A stretch of DNA of 64,000 nt. Origin: Virgibacillus_P tibetensis (lineage in GTDB: Bacteria; Bacillota; Bacilli; Bacillales; Amphibacillaceae). Shown here in pieces: positions 1 to 7,566 of this stretch; position 1 is the first letter of the stretch; each line of letters opens with the position of its first letter. The notes below the pieces were generated by a model. It ran no database searches. It was not told where the DNA came from and saw only the letters and a list, made by a program, of their open reading frames with translations. A program made the position numbers and the translations under genes. Location of the stretch: assembly GCF_036026595.1 (NCBI RefSeq), contig NZ_JARZFX010000002.1:248001-312000 (forward strand). The letters are read 5' to 3'.

Positions 1-312
1 AATTTCAGACATGTACGCCCCATAGTTCAAAGCAATAGCTATTACTCCCGCCCACCAATTGCTGCCAAGTTGGATACCAAACAACATTGGTATTGCATAA
101 TATAACCAAAATAATTGTACAATTAACGATGTACCACGAAATATTTCAACATAAAAGCCAGTACTCTTCCGGATTACAATATTAGGTGAAAGGCGACATA
201 ATCCTGCAATAAAAGCAAATAAATAACCAAAAAACGCAGAAGCAATAAGCACTGTAATCGTAATATTTATTCCTTTCATTAAAACTGGGAAGATTTCAGT
301 TATCGCACTAAT
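1..312 (-). CDS. ehuC: Ectoine/hydroxyectoine ABC transporter permease, EhuC-like (3' part beyond left edge)
   Basis: About 104 N-terminal residues of a polar-amino-acid type ABC permease are present; the rest lies beyond the left edge. The reading contains a first membrane helix followed by the EIFRGTSLIVQLFWLYYAIP stretch typical of HisM/EhuC permeases. It would form the membrane channel for the substrate delivered by the EhuB-like protein encoded just upstream, and it follows doeA-ehuB in one direction, so ectoine or hydroxyectoine is the likely cargo (inference from neighbours). The start is uncertain: a strong AAAGGAG site (327-321) precedes an in-frame ATT at 312-310, an in-frame GTG at 321-319 overlaps the site itself, and the first ATG is at 279-277. 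ATT at 312 gives the best spacing but is a rare initiator. Confidence 0.8.
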   Translation of the reverse strand, partial: MSAITEIFPVLMKGINITITVLIASAFFGYLFAFIAGLCRLSPNIVIRKSTGFYVEIFRGTSLIVQLFWLYYAIPMLFGIQLGSNWWAGVIAIALNYGAYMSEI

Positions 313-348
313 AGTAATCACTCCTTTACTATCTATTTTTAAACAAAA

Positions 349-388
349 CATAGGGTCCGACCCCTGGGCGAGGGAGCCGGACCCTATG
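349..388. repeat. GGGTCCGACCCC-type hairpin between ehuB and ehuC
   Basis: Two 13-base arms (349-361 and 376-388) pair with a single G-T wobble around a short GC-rich loop. The hairpin lies just after the ehuB stop codon and just before ehuC. It has no T-run on the minus strand, so it is more likely an mRNA-stabilising or partial-termination element, or a REP-like repeat, than a full terminator. Such an element would lower permease expression relative to the abundant binding protein. Confidence 0.6.
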
Positions 389-433
389 GAGTAATCTTGC
401 TTATCTTATGATGACACGATGATTATTCCTCTA

Positions 434-1327
434 TTATTTGATATCTCCGCTGCAGATTTTCTCAGTAGTAATGTCATCTGAAACGCTGTTCGTTTCGCCA
501 TTAAATCCATTTGCATCCAATAGTTCAGCTACCTTGCCACTAGCTTTTAACTCTGCAAGTTTTTCATTATACGCTTGCAGTAAATCTTCATTGTCCTTAT
601 GAAATGCAGCTGCACCATAGCTTGGTACTCCGTCAATATCCGGTTGTTCAAAATTGTCTACAAACTCTAAACTCTCTGTACCAGCAGACTCCAATGCCAT
701 TTTAATTGTCATCTCTGTACCTGTTGTAGCATCGGCCCGCCCAGACTCCACGGCTGAGAATGTTGCAGGAATATCTGGTGCACTTTGAATTTGTCCCGGA
801 TCTACACCTTCAGATTTTAAAAACTCATTTTCAGTAGCTCCTGCCATTACAGAAACCGTTGCATCAGGATTGTCAGCAATGTCCTTATAACTCATTAGAC
901 CTAAAGGATTTCCTTTTTGTACAATAAGGCCCTCCCCATACTGCATTTCCGGTTCACCGAAGGCTGCATTCTCACAACGATCAGGATTAATTGCCATACC
1001 AGCAGTTATGACATCAAATTGTCCTGCACCTAGACCAGGTATTAACTGACCAAACTCTGCCAGTTGAGAATCCATTTCCTCAATGCCCAGCTCTTTGAAG
1101 ACAGCTGCTGCAATATCAACTGCTGCTCCTTTTAATTCCCCATCTTCTTCATAGGCGTATGGCTTTTCATTGGCAAAGCCAATTGTCACCTTACCTGCTT
1201 CCTGTAACTCTGCTAATTTACCACTCTCACCATTTCCACCGTCACCACTTGCTTCTTCATCAGAGCCACATGCTGCCAGGAAAATTAACATCAGGATTAA
1301 TGTGGTTGTAAGTAATACTTTTTTCAT
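434..1327 (-). CDS. ehuB: Ectoine/hydroxyectoine ABC transporter substrate-binding lipoprotein EhuB
   Basis: 297-residue solute-binding lipoprotein. The N-terminus is a lipoprotein signal with lipobox LAAC, followed by a Ser/Gly/Glu-rich tether and a family 3 solute-binding domain (about residues 35-290) with the motif FDVITAGMAINPDRC and the GADATTGTE-like hinge region. It would bind ectoine or hydroxyectoine outside the cell and hand it to the EhuC/EhuD permease. I chose ATG 1327 over the longer reading from 1375 because AGGAGGT sits 8-9 bases upstream of 1327 and only this start gives a clean signal peptide. It lies directly downstream of doeA (137-base gap) and upstream of ehuC, which supports the substrate assignment. 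The family resemblance is clear; the exact ligand is inferred from context. Confidence 0.85.
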   Translation of the reverse strand: MKKVLLTTTLILMLIFLAACGSDEEASGDGGNGESGKLAELQEAGKVTIGFANEKPYAYEEDGELKGAAVDIAAAVFKELGIEEMDSQLAEFGQLIPGLGAGQFDVITAGMAINPDRCENAAFGEPEMQYGEGLIVQKGNPLGLMSYKDIADNPDATVSVMAGATENEFLKSEGVDPGQIQSAPDIPATFSAVESGRADATTGTEMTIKMALESAGTESLEFVDNFEQPDIDGVPSYGAAAFHKDNEDLLQAYNEKLAELKASGKVAELLDANGFNGETNSVSDDITTEKICSGDIK

Positions 1328-1464
1328 CTCTAAATGACCTCCTCTTATATTGAAAAAATGTAACCATTTGTTCATATCTTGGATGTCTTTCTAACTGTGA
1401 CTTTTCTAAACTAGGATATTATGTAAGGAGAACAGGGCACCCCCATATCTCCTTCGTGCTTGCA

Positions 1465-2652
1465 TTATGCTAACCGGATATTTGGTTTGACGAACAGCTC
1501 CCGGGGAAAGTCGGCAAGCACTTCACAGCCCGTTTCTGTTACCCGAAACGATTCACTTATTTCCATCCCCACATGGCCAAGGTCAATCGTTGGAATCATA
1601 TGAAATACCATATTAGGCTGTAATACGGTACGGTCACCCGGTCTTAAACTAGCAGTATGCTCTCCCCAGTCAGGCGGGTAATTCAACCCTGTCGAGTAAC
1701 CTATCCGGGACTCCTTCTTAATTCCATTCTTTTCAATGGAATTTCTCCACGCCAATTCAACTTCTTCGCAGGTGATTCCAGGCTTCACAATATCAAGTGC
1801 ACTGTTCATCCCTTCAATGACAACCTCGCTCAATCGCTGTATTTCTTCATTTGGCATACCAACTACAACTGTTCTTGCCAGGGGGGAATGGTACCGTTTA
1901 TGGCATCCGGCTAACTCAATAATTACAGGATTACCATCTACGAAAGGCTCATCTGTCCATGTCAAATGACAGGCAGAAGTTTTTTCACCTGTAGGCAATA
2001 ACGGAACAATCGAAGGGTAATCACCTCCATATTCTTCCATGCCGCTAATCTGTGCATGGGATATATTTGCAACTACATCACATTCTCTTACTCCCTCATT
2101 TATTGAATCGAAAGCAACTTGCATTGCCTTCTCGGAAATTTTGGCTGCTTTTTTAATATAATCAATTTCATTATCAGATTTAACGATCCTAATCCAATTG
2201 ACCAGGCTTGTTCCATCTATAAATCGTGCATTACTTAGTTCCTGTGTAAGACGAATATAGCATTTAGCGGTGAAATAATAGGCATCCAATTCTACAGCAA
2301 TGGATTTCCGATCCTGGTTCTTCTCCTTTAAAAAGTCACTCACAAAATCCATTGGGTGTTTTACAGTCGATTGAACATAGTCATCTGCGTAAGGAAGAAT
2401 ATGTGCATTATCCAAATAGGTGGTATGCCTAGCAGCACTGGCATCCAAACCACGTCCTATCCAGTAGGGCTGTTCCTCGTCAATTAACACAACGAGCAAC
2501 TGGTGCACGTAAAAGGACCACGCATCATATCCAGTCAAATAATTCATGTTAGCCGGATCAGTCACTAGCAATACATCAACACCCGACTCCGCCATCCTTT
2601 GTTTGGTCTTCGTTAATCTTTCTTGAAACTCTGAAATAGGAAACGTTAACAC
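1465..2652 (-). CDS. doeA: Ectoine hydrolase DoeA (M24 family)
   Basis: 395-residue M24 'pita-bread' fold enzyme, the length expected for DoeA/EutD, which opens the ectoine ring to N-acetyl-diaminobutyrate species in the cytoplasm. An N-terminal creatinase-like domain (about 1-155; PANMNYLTGYDAWSFYVHQ) precedes the catalytic-type domain (about 160-390). The classic M24 metal ligands are largely replaced, as in DoeA and creatinase-like members: GLNYPPDWGEHTASLRPGD is typical of this subgroup. The start is GTG 2652 behind an AAGGGA site. Its position beside ehuB/ehuC is the usual ectoine catabolism arrangement. A consensus promoter (2853-2882) and a near-perfect cre box (2692-2705) lie upstream, suggesting carbon catabolite repression. 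Confidence 0.88.
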   Translation of the reverse strand: MLTFPISEFQERLTKTKQRMAESGVDVLLVTDPANMNYLTGYDAWSFYVHQLLVVLIDEEQPYWIGRGLDASAARHTTYLDNAHILPYADDYVQSTVKHPMDFVSDFLKEKNQDRKSIAVELDAYYFTAKCYIRLTQELSNARFIDGTSLVNWIRIVKSDNEIDYIKKAAKISEKAMQVAFDSINEGVRECDVVANISHAQISGMEEYGGDYPSIVPLLPTGEKTSACHLTWTDEPFVDGNPVIIELAGCHKRYHSPLARTVVVGMPNEEIQRLSEVVIEGMNSALDIVKPGITCEEVELAWRNSIEKNGIKKESRIGYSTGLNYPPDWGEHTASLRPGDRTVLQPNMVFHMIPTIDLGHVGMEISESFRVTETGCEVLADFPRELFVKPNIRLA

Positions 2653-2691
2653 CTACATCCCTTCCCCTCGTACATAATTTAACTATATACT

Positions 2692-2705
2692 TGAAAGCGC
2701 TTACT
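2692..2705 (-). promoter_or_regulatory. cre (CcpA) box in the doeA leader
   Basis: TGAAAGCGCTTACT matches the cre consensus TGWAANCGNTNWCA at all but the last position. It lies about 40 bases upstream of the doeA start and about 140 bases downstream of the predicted transcription start, a position where CcpA usually represses by blocking elongating RNA polymerase. Confidence 0.75.
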
Positions 2706-2831
2706 AATTACTGATAAAAACAGATCGTCCCTGAAATTGCGCAGGCATTCATGCTGATCAATAATAACTATTCGCTTTCTATATACAATGCTATAACTAG
2801 GACAATCGGACCATTTGCTTATTGTGTCGAT

Positions 2832-2882
2832 TGTCGACATTATTGTATATTCATTATAATCTATAAAATTTCCAAGTGTCAA
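2832..2882 (-). promoter_or_regulatory. doeA promoter with palindromic operator candidate
   Basis: On the minus strand a perfect TTGACA (2882-2877) and a perfect TATAAT (2858-2853) are separated by 18 bases. The palindrome TGTCGACA (2832-2839), with an extra TGTCGA direct copy at 2825-2830, lies around +7 to +14 of the expected transcript and is a good candidate binding site for a specific repressor. No regulator gene is present in the window next to doeA. Confidence 0.65.
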
Positions 2883-3049
2883 CAATTATTTTAATTATTT
2901 TAAATGTTATATTATTAATGAAGTAAGAATGATCTGTTTTTTCTGCTCACAACGCCCTTAGACATTATCCAAGATGTAATGATGATGAAACCAGCTGACT
3001 CTGCAGTTTCCTTTTTAGAGCTTTAGATTGTATGATTCTTTGCCACCAT

Positions 3050-3082
3050 AAAAAAAGCGCACCCTATCAGGAAGAATGCGCT
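3050..3082 (-). terminator. Terminator of the APC permease gene
   Basis: Read on the minus strand, AGCGCA and TGCGCT arms (3082-3077 and 3061-3056) form a hairpin followed directly by a run of seven T. It lies just downstream of the permease stop codon at 3100 and separates that gene from doeA. Confidence 0.75.
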
Positions 3083-3099
3083 GTTCATCTAACATTTTC

Positions 3100-4506
3100 T
3101 TATGCAATTCGGTCTATTTCTTCTTTCATTTTTTTATCTGCATAACCTTTACCGTACTTTGCAATGGACACCTTATATAAAATGAATCCTAAGATTACCC
3201 ATACCCCTACAATAATCCACTCATATGGCCAAATTAATGCTGAGGGCATTCCCGGCATGTATAGAAGAGTAATCCCTCCAGCCATGAAAGCAGCAATCCA
3301 TCCAATTGCTGTACCTCCACGAAGTCTAAATGGACGCTTCATATCGGGAGCCTTTTTGCGTAAAATAATGAACGACACTGCAACCATAAACCATGCCACA
3401 ACCAGTCCAAGTCCACCAGCATCAACAAGCCAAACCAGTGCCGGTCGTCCCAGTAAAGGAGCACCTGTGGAAAACACACCGATCAGTATAATAGCTTTGT
3501 AAGGCGTATTATACTTTGGGTGCAGCTCGCCCAATGACTTGGGAAGCATACCTGCTCTTGCAAGCGCATAAATCGCCCGACTTCCACCAACATAAAAGCC
3601 AAGCCAACTTGTCAATATGCCGCCAATCCCGCCGAGAACAAGTAAATTGCCCATGAACTGACTATTTCCAAAGGCTTTGGCCATGGCATCAGCTGTCACA
3701 AGGTTTGATGCACCGATTTCCTCGGGACTTAACACTCGGGACACTCCGAATATCACAGCAATATACCAAACGACAGCGAGAACGACAGAAAATATTAAAA
3801 GCTGCCCGATTTTTTTCTGTGGTAATTTTATTTCTTCTGCTGCCTGTGGAATGACATCAAATCCTACAAACATAAATGGTGTCATAATCACCACTGTCAG
3901 CAGCCCGGCCATTCCCTTTTCAAACAATGGCTCCATGTTTTGAAAATTACCTGCAGCAGTACTTCCAGTGATCAATAGTACCCCAGCCATTACAATCAGT
4001 AATGTTAATATAAACGTAATAGCCGTGGTGAACTTGATTCCACGGTAATTAATCCATGCAACAATGACAGAGCCGAGTATACCAACACCTGCCCAGGTAA
4101 TCGTCACATCCCAGCCTGCAATCGTGTATAAGTAGCCCATACTGTAATTCGGTATTAAATACTCAAAAACTGTTGGTAAAGCAACAGCCTCAAAAGCCAC
4201 GACGGATACATAACCAAGTATAATTGCCCATGTCGCTATAAAGGAGGCCGTCCTCCCCATCGCCTTATAGGTGTAGACATGTTCCCCACCTGCCAATGGT
4301 AGTGCCGAAGCTAATTCTGCATAGGTTAAACCAACAAATATTACAAGTATGCCTCCAATAACAAAAGCCAAAATAGCTCCAAGGGAACCTGCTCCGGTTA
4401 TCCATATTCCTGTTGTTACAACCCATCCCCAACCAATCATTGCGCCAAAAGCGAGAGCAATGACATCCTTATTCCCAAGAATTCTTGATAATTTCTGTTC
4501 GCTCAT
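3100..4506 (-). CDS. APC family amino acid permease
   Basis: 468-residue polytopic protein with about 12 predicted membrane segments. The N-terminal GAMIGWGWVVTTGIWI motif on helix 1 and the PLAGGEHVYTYKAMGR region are characteristic of the amino acid-polyamine-organocation superfamily. It would import an amino acid or amine by cation symport. ATG 4506 is preceded by AGGAGG. It lies between an omega-aminotransferase-like gene upstream and doeA downstream, all in the same direction, so its substrate may be an amine or omega-amino acid processed by the neighbouring enzyme, or a product of ectoine degradation; the sequence does not decide. A terminator follows, so it is probably not cotranscribed with doeA. 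Confidence 0.85.
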   Translation of the reverse strand: MSEQKLSRILGNKDVIALAFGAMIGWGWVVTTGIWITGAGSLGAILAFVIGGILVIFVGLTYAELASALPLAGGEHVYTYKAMGRTASFIATWAIILGYVSVVAFEAVALPTVFEYLIPNYSMGYLYTIAGWDVTITWAGVGILGSVIVAWINYRGIKFTTAITFILTLLIVMAGVLLITGSTAAGNFQNMEPLFEKGMAGLLTVVIMTPFMFVGFDVIPQAAEEIKLPQKKIGQLLIFSVVLAVVWYIAVIFGVSRVLSPEEIGASNLVTADAMAKAFGNSQFMGNLLVLGGIGGILTSWLGFYVGGSRAIYALARAGMLPKSLGELHPKYNTPYKAIILIGVFSTGAPLLGRPALVWLVDAGGLGLVVAWFMVAVSFIILRKKAPDMKRPFRLRGGTAIGWIAAFMAGGITLLYMPGMPSALIWPYEWIIVGVWVILGFILYKVSIAKYGKGYADKKMKEEIDRIA

Positions 4507-4608
4507 CTCTTTACCTCCTATTCATCAATCAGTATTTTTGAATAGATTTTGACATAGGCTTTTTCTAAAAAATTGGTGTACCATAGGTTCGTCCCACCAA
4601 AAGATTGT

Positions 4609-5275
4609 TGTCTCTGTCACGTAGATATAAAGTGCGACGTAGTGAAAATTCTCTTTCATGACACTATTTTCTCTTTCTGATGATTATTGATGGTTGAGTG
4701 CTTCAATTCGCTCCGGCAGAATACTTCGCTTTCCATGGGCACGGCCTCAGCCTCCTCAGAAGCAAAGAACGCTTCTGAGGGGGTCTTCGGACACGTGCTG
4801 TTCCCATAGGAGTCTGCGTATTCTGCCTACGCTGATAAAGATTTCCTGATTTTCCAGCGGCAGAAAATGTAAGACTCCTCGAAAAACATCCACATTTTCT
4901 TCGTGAGATTTAATATTGCCGAAGCTTTACTGCGGGTTCTTTAGCAGGGACTGGGACTGCGATTACTCGCCCCATCGAAAACCATTTGTAATTACTCGTC
5001 CCTCCAAAAGGCTTTGGTGCCCCAGGAGTGGACTGACCGTAGCGAAAGTCAAAAAAATTATAAGCATTAGGTGAATTTTAATAACATTGCACAATGGCCA
5101 GCGCAGGAAATATACGAAGACTCCTGCGGGAACAGCGAAGACGCCTGAGACCCCACAGTGAGCGTTCTTTGCGAGCGAGGAGGCTCAGCGCGAGCCCGCG
5201 GAAAGCGAAGTGTATTTCCGTAGCGGGGTTACGTTAATAACAAGTTACTTCGTCTTTTATAGAAACTACGAAAAT
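4609..5275. mobile_element. Large MITE-like repeat element, copy A
   Basis: This 0.67-kb gene-free stretch is bounded by imperfect inverted ends: a TATAAAGTGCGACGTAGTGAA-like left end (4626-4646) and TTACTTCGTCTTTTATA (5245-5261). The same ends and flanking words recur around the copy at 60135-60812. Inside are two oppositely oriented modules of the 'cgaagactcctgcggg ... ggaaagcgaagt' type (4707-4834 and 5095-5225), each a long imperfect palindrome. A relative of the first module is found inverted at 39553-39680. No coding sequence is visible. The ends and recurrence suggest a non-autonomous element or a Bacillaceae interspersed repeat; no transposase is present and I did not find a target-site duplication. 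Confidence 0.6.
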
Positions 5276-5376
5276 TAAAAGCAACAAAACTAGCGATAGG
5301 ACCCTTGGTATTAAGTTGTAGTTAAATATATGTTTACATTGGTCGGTTAATTCAAAAAAAGTGGTAGTAGTAACAG

Positions 5377-5398
5377 GAAGAGGTGTCTCCACCTCTTC
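5377..5398 (-). terminator. Hairpin downstream of the aminotransferase gene
   Basis: A perfect 9-bp stem GAAGAGGTG/CACCTCTTC closed by a GAGA tetraloop lies 6 bases after the stop codon. The T-run comes only about 15 bases later, so it is a weak or non-classical terminator, or a 3'-end stabiliser. Confidence 0.55.
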
Positions 5399-5404
5399 GA
5401 ATGA

Positions 5405-6748
5405 TTAAAACGCGACACCTAGCTGTTTCTGGACAGTCAGAATAGAATCATGCAGTTTTTCTAGCATGGTATTCACTTGATTTTCGTCAATAATAATCGG
5501 TGGAGCAAAGCAAATTATATCAGAGTCGCCGTATGAAACAGCTCGACAGATAACCCCTCGTTCATGTAATGCTTCAATTACCTGTGCAGCAACCTGCAAA
5601 TCAGGAGAAAAGTGCTTATTGGTTACTGGATCCTGTACAAGTTCCACTGCCCCCAAAAGACCAACAGCACGGACCTCCCCTACAATATCCAGATTTCCCT
5701 TCAACTTTCGGAATCCCTCTAGCATGAAAGAGCCCATTTTCCTAGAGTTCTCCACAAGGTTTTCTTGCTCTATAATTTCAATATTTCTCAGTCCTACTGC
5801 CGCAGCGGCTGGATGACCGCTATATGTAAAGCCATGGAATAAAGTGCCTTTTGACTTTTCCTTCAGCACCTCATGAATATGATCAGAAACAACAACACCT
5901 CCAAGTGGGAAATAACCACTCGTTACTCCTTTTGCGAAGGTGATCATGTCTGGAACAACTCCCCAATTTTCCATTCCAAACATTTTCCCTGTACGACCGA
6001 AACCAGTGATGACCTCGTCAAGGATGAACAGCACACCATACTCCTCGCATACATTTTTAACTTCCTGAAGGTAATCATCCGGGGGAATTAATACGCCGCC
6101 TGCGCCTTGTACCGGCTCGACTAATACAGCGGCTACCTTTTCCGCTCCATCTGCTTCAATCACCTGACGCAACGAAGCAATTGCTTGTTCGGTGCTGCTT
6201 TCGTAAGGTGATTCTGCGTGCGTAAAGTCTGTCATCATATGACCAGCCATTCCCCAAAACTCCGGAATTCCAGTCGCACTGGTAGAACCGGCAGCGACTC
6301 CATGATACCCACGTTTTAAAGATATGATTTTTCGGCGGTTAGGCTGATCTTGAATTCGCCAATAATGACGGACAAGTTTGATAGCTGAATCATTGGATTC
6401 CGATCCACCAGAAGTAAAGAAAACAGCATTCAAGTGACCTGGAGCGATAGATGCAATCTTCTCGGCCAGCTTGATAGCAGGCTCATGACTAAATGTGGAG
6501 AAGGCTGAACTGAAAGCTAGTTTCTCCATTTGTTTTGCTGCAGCTTCAGCTAACTCCTTTCTTCCATGTCCGATATTTACATTCCAAAGAGATGACATTG
6601 CATCAATGTATGCGTTTCCATTTTTGTCCGTTAGATAAATTCCTTCTCCTTGTTCGAATATTACCTTTGCCCCCTTTTCCTGCTGTTGTTGTATGGATGA
6701 AGTCGGGTGAATAAAATGTTTTTTGTCCAATTCGATTAAGTTTTCCAA
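5405..6748 (-). CDS. Class III (omega-amino acid type) PLP aminotransferase
   Basis: 447-residue fold-type I PLP enzyme of subgroup III. The substrate-binding DAMSSLWNVNIGHGR region, the FTSGGSESNDSAIK cofactor-phosphate segment, the ILDEVITGFGRTG aspartate that holds the pyridine nitrogen and the TFAKGVTSGYFPLGG lysine are all visible. It most resembles omega-amino acid or taurine/beta-alanine:pyruvate transaminases; in this setting the diaminobutyrate transaminase step (DoeD) of ectoine catabolism is a possible role, but that is inference. The start is TTG 6748 with GGAGG 7 bases upstream. A 150-nucleotide leader ending in a terminator hairpin precedes it, pointing to attenuation. Confidence 0.8.
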   Translation of the reverse strand: MENLIELDKKHFIHPTSSIQQQQEKGAKVIFEQGEGIYLTDKNGNAYIDAMSSLWNVNIGHGRKELAEAAAKQMEKLAFSSAFSTFSHEPAIKLAEKIASIAPGHLNAVFFTSGGSESNDSAIKLVRHYWRIQDQPNRRKIISLKRGYHGVAAGSTSATGIPEFWGMAGHMMTDFTHAESPYESSTEQAIASLRQVIEADGAEKVAAVLVEPVQGAGGVLIPPDDYLQEVKNVCEEYGVLFILDEVITGFGRTGKMFGMENWGVVPDMITFAKGVTSGYFPLGGVVVSDHIHEVLKEKSKGTLFHGFTYSGHPAAAAVGLRNIEIIEQENLVENSRKMGSFMLEGFRKLKGNLDIVGEVRAVGLLGAVELVQDPVTNKHFSPDLQVAAQVIEALHERGVICRAVSYGDSDIICFAPPIIIDENQVNTMLEKLHDSILTVQKQLGVAF

Positions 6749-6766
6749 ACAAATTCCTCCTTTATT

Positions 6767-6937
6767 AAAAAAACCAGCAATATAGACAGGCGGGAATAAA
6801 GTGCAGTACCCTCTGTTTCTATATAACTGGTTTTAATCTAGGTTTTTGCTCCCCTTCAGCAGAGAAGTCTATTAGATTTGGCAGTCATGTTACTATTTTA
6901 TTATTACTAATTTATCAAATATTCAATCCGTAGTCAA
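6767..6937 (-). promoter_or_regulatory. Promoter and terminator-ending leader (attenuator, aptamer unknown) of the aminotransferase gene
   Basis: On the minus strand TTGACT (6937-6932), 17 bases, and TAAATT (6914-6909) form a promoter; transcription would start near 6901. The leader has a smaller stem (AATCTA/TAGATT around CTTC-GAAG) and then a long hairpin (arms about 6813-6831 and 6773-6789) followed by seven T (6773-6767), placed immediately before the ribosome binding site. This is the architecture of a transcription-attenuating leader. The GCTGAAGGGGAGCAAAAAC segment weakly recalls a glycine aptamer, but the rest of that consensus is missing, so the sensed signal is unknown. Confidence 0.6.
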
Positions 6938-6965
6938 TCATTTTTCTAAAACTCTTACTTAGCAC

Positions 6966-7415
6966 TTACCTTCCCCCATAATCCCATAACACCTTCCATT
7001 CATCCTCAAGCATAGTCACATAGACATCCTGTACAATTGTAAAATTTCCAAATTTACCTTTAAAAACCTGTGAAACTGGTACTTTATAAGCAACATCAAT
7101 CGGTTCTAGGTTTTCTTCCATACGCCAATTTTTTATTTCAACTGCTTCGCCTGTAGTATAAGAGAAACTTGTAACTTCAAAATGGTTCATGAAAACATGC
7201 ACACGATCCTGTAAATAATTAACTTTCGAAAATTTTTTTTGCATGAATGGATGAAACATCGCCCAGGATTCTGAAAATGCCCCATTTTTTTCAAAAGCAT
7301 AAAAGCGTTCTACAGCCTCTCGAGCTTTTCGTTCGGGAGATGTATGATCGAGTAAATATAAAATTATGGCTGCTATAATCGCTAAGGTTACCCCCAACAG
7401 CAACATGTTTCTCAT
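6966..7415 (-). CDS. Membrane-anchored small protein, NTF2-like fold suspected
   Basis: 149 residues: one N-terminal membrane segment (about 4-22) followed by an extracytoplasmic domain. The domain begins with ERKAREAVERFYAFEKNGAFSESWAMFHPFMQKKF, a helix pattern often seen at the start of NTF2/SnoaL-like domains, and ends in a beta-rich EDEWKVLWDYGG. No catalytic motif is visible and I do not recognise a named family. ATG 7415 follows a GGGGGA site with 7 bases spacing. It is a single gene between the aminotransferase leader and the aminopeptidase terminator. Function unknown. Confidence 0.7.
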   Translation of the reverse strand: MRNMLLLGVTLAIIAAIILYLLDHTSPERKAREAVERFYAFEKNGAFSESWAMFHPFMQKKFSKVNYLQDRVHVFMNHFEVTSFSYTTGEAVEIKNWRMEENLEPIDVAYKVPVSQVFKGKFGNFTIVQDVYVTMLEDEWKVLWDYGGR

Positions 7416-7492
7416 CAGATCATCCCCCTAGACATGCTTAATCTATTGTTATTCTTCAGTAAGGTTATTTAGTAGTTCATACTTTATTCTTT

Positions 7493-7537
7493 TGAAAAAG
7501 AAAAGGGTGCTAAGCCCACGTATGGATTTAGCACCCT
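7493..7537 (-). terminator. Terminator of the aminopeptidase gene
   Basis: A 10-bp stem AGGGTGCTAA/TTAGCACCCT (7504-7513, 7528-7537) is followed on the minus strand by a TTTTCTTTTTC tract. It lies 30 bases downstream of the aminopeptidase stop codon. The stem is perfect and could also stop plus-strand transcription. Confidence 0.85.
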
Positions 7538-7566
7538 ATATAATTCATTCTATTCTTATTGACCTG

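Noticed and set aside
2679..2885. 68-residue open frame upstream of doeA
   Set aside because: It runs through the cre box, the operator palindrome and the promoter and has no family features or ribosome site.
6833..6895. Glycine riboswitch before the aminotransferase
   Set aside because: Only the GCTGAAGGGGAGCAAAAAC-like piece recalls it; the CUCUCAGG...GGACAG part is missing, so I kept it as an unknown attenuator.
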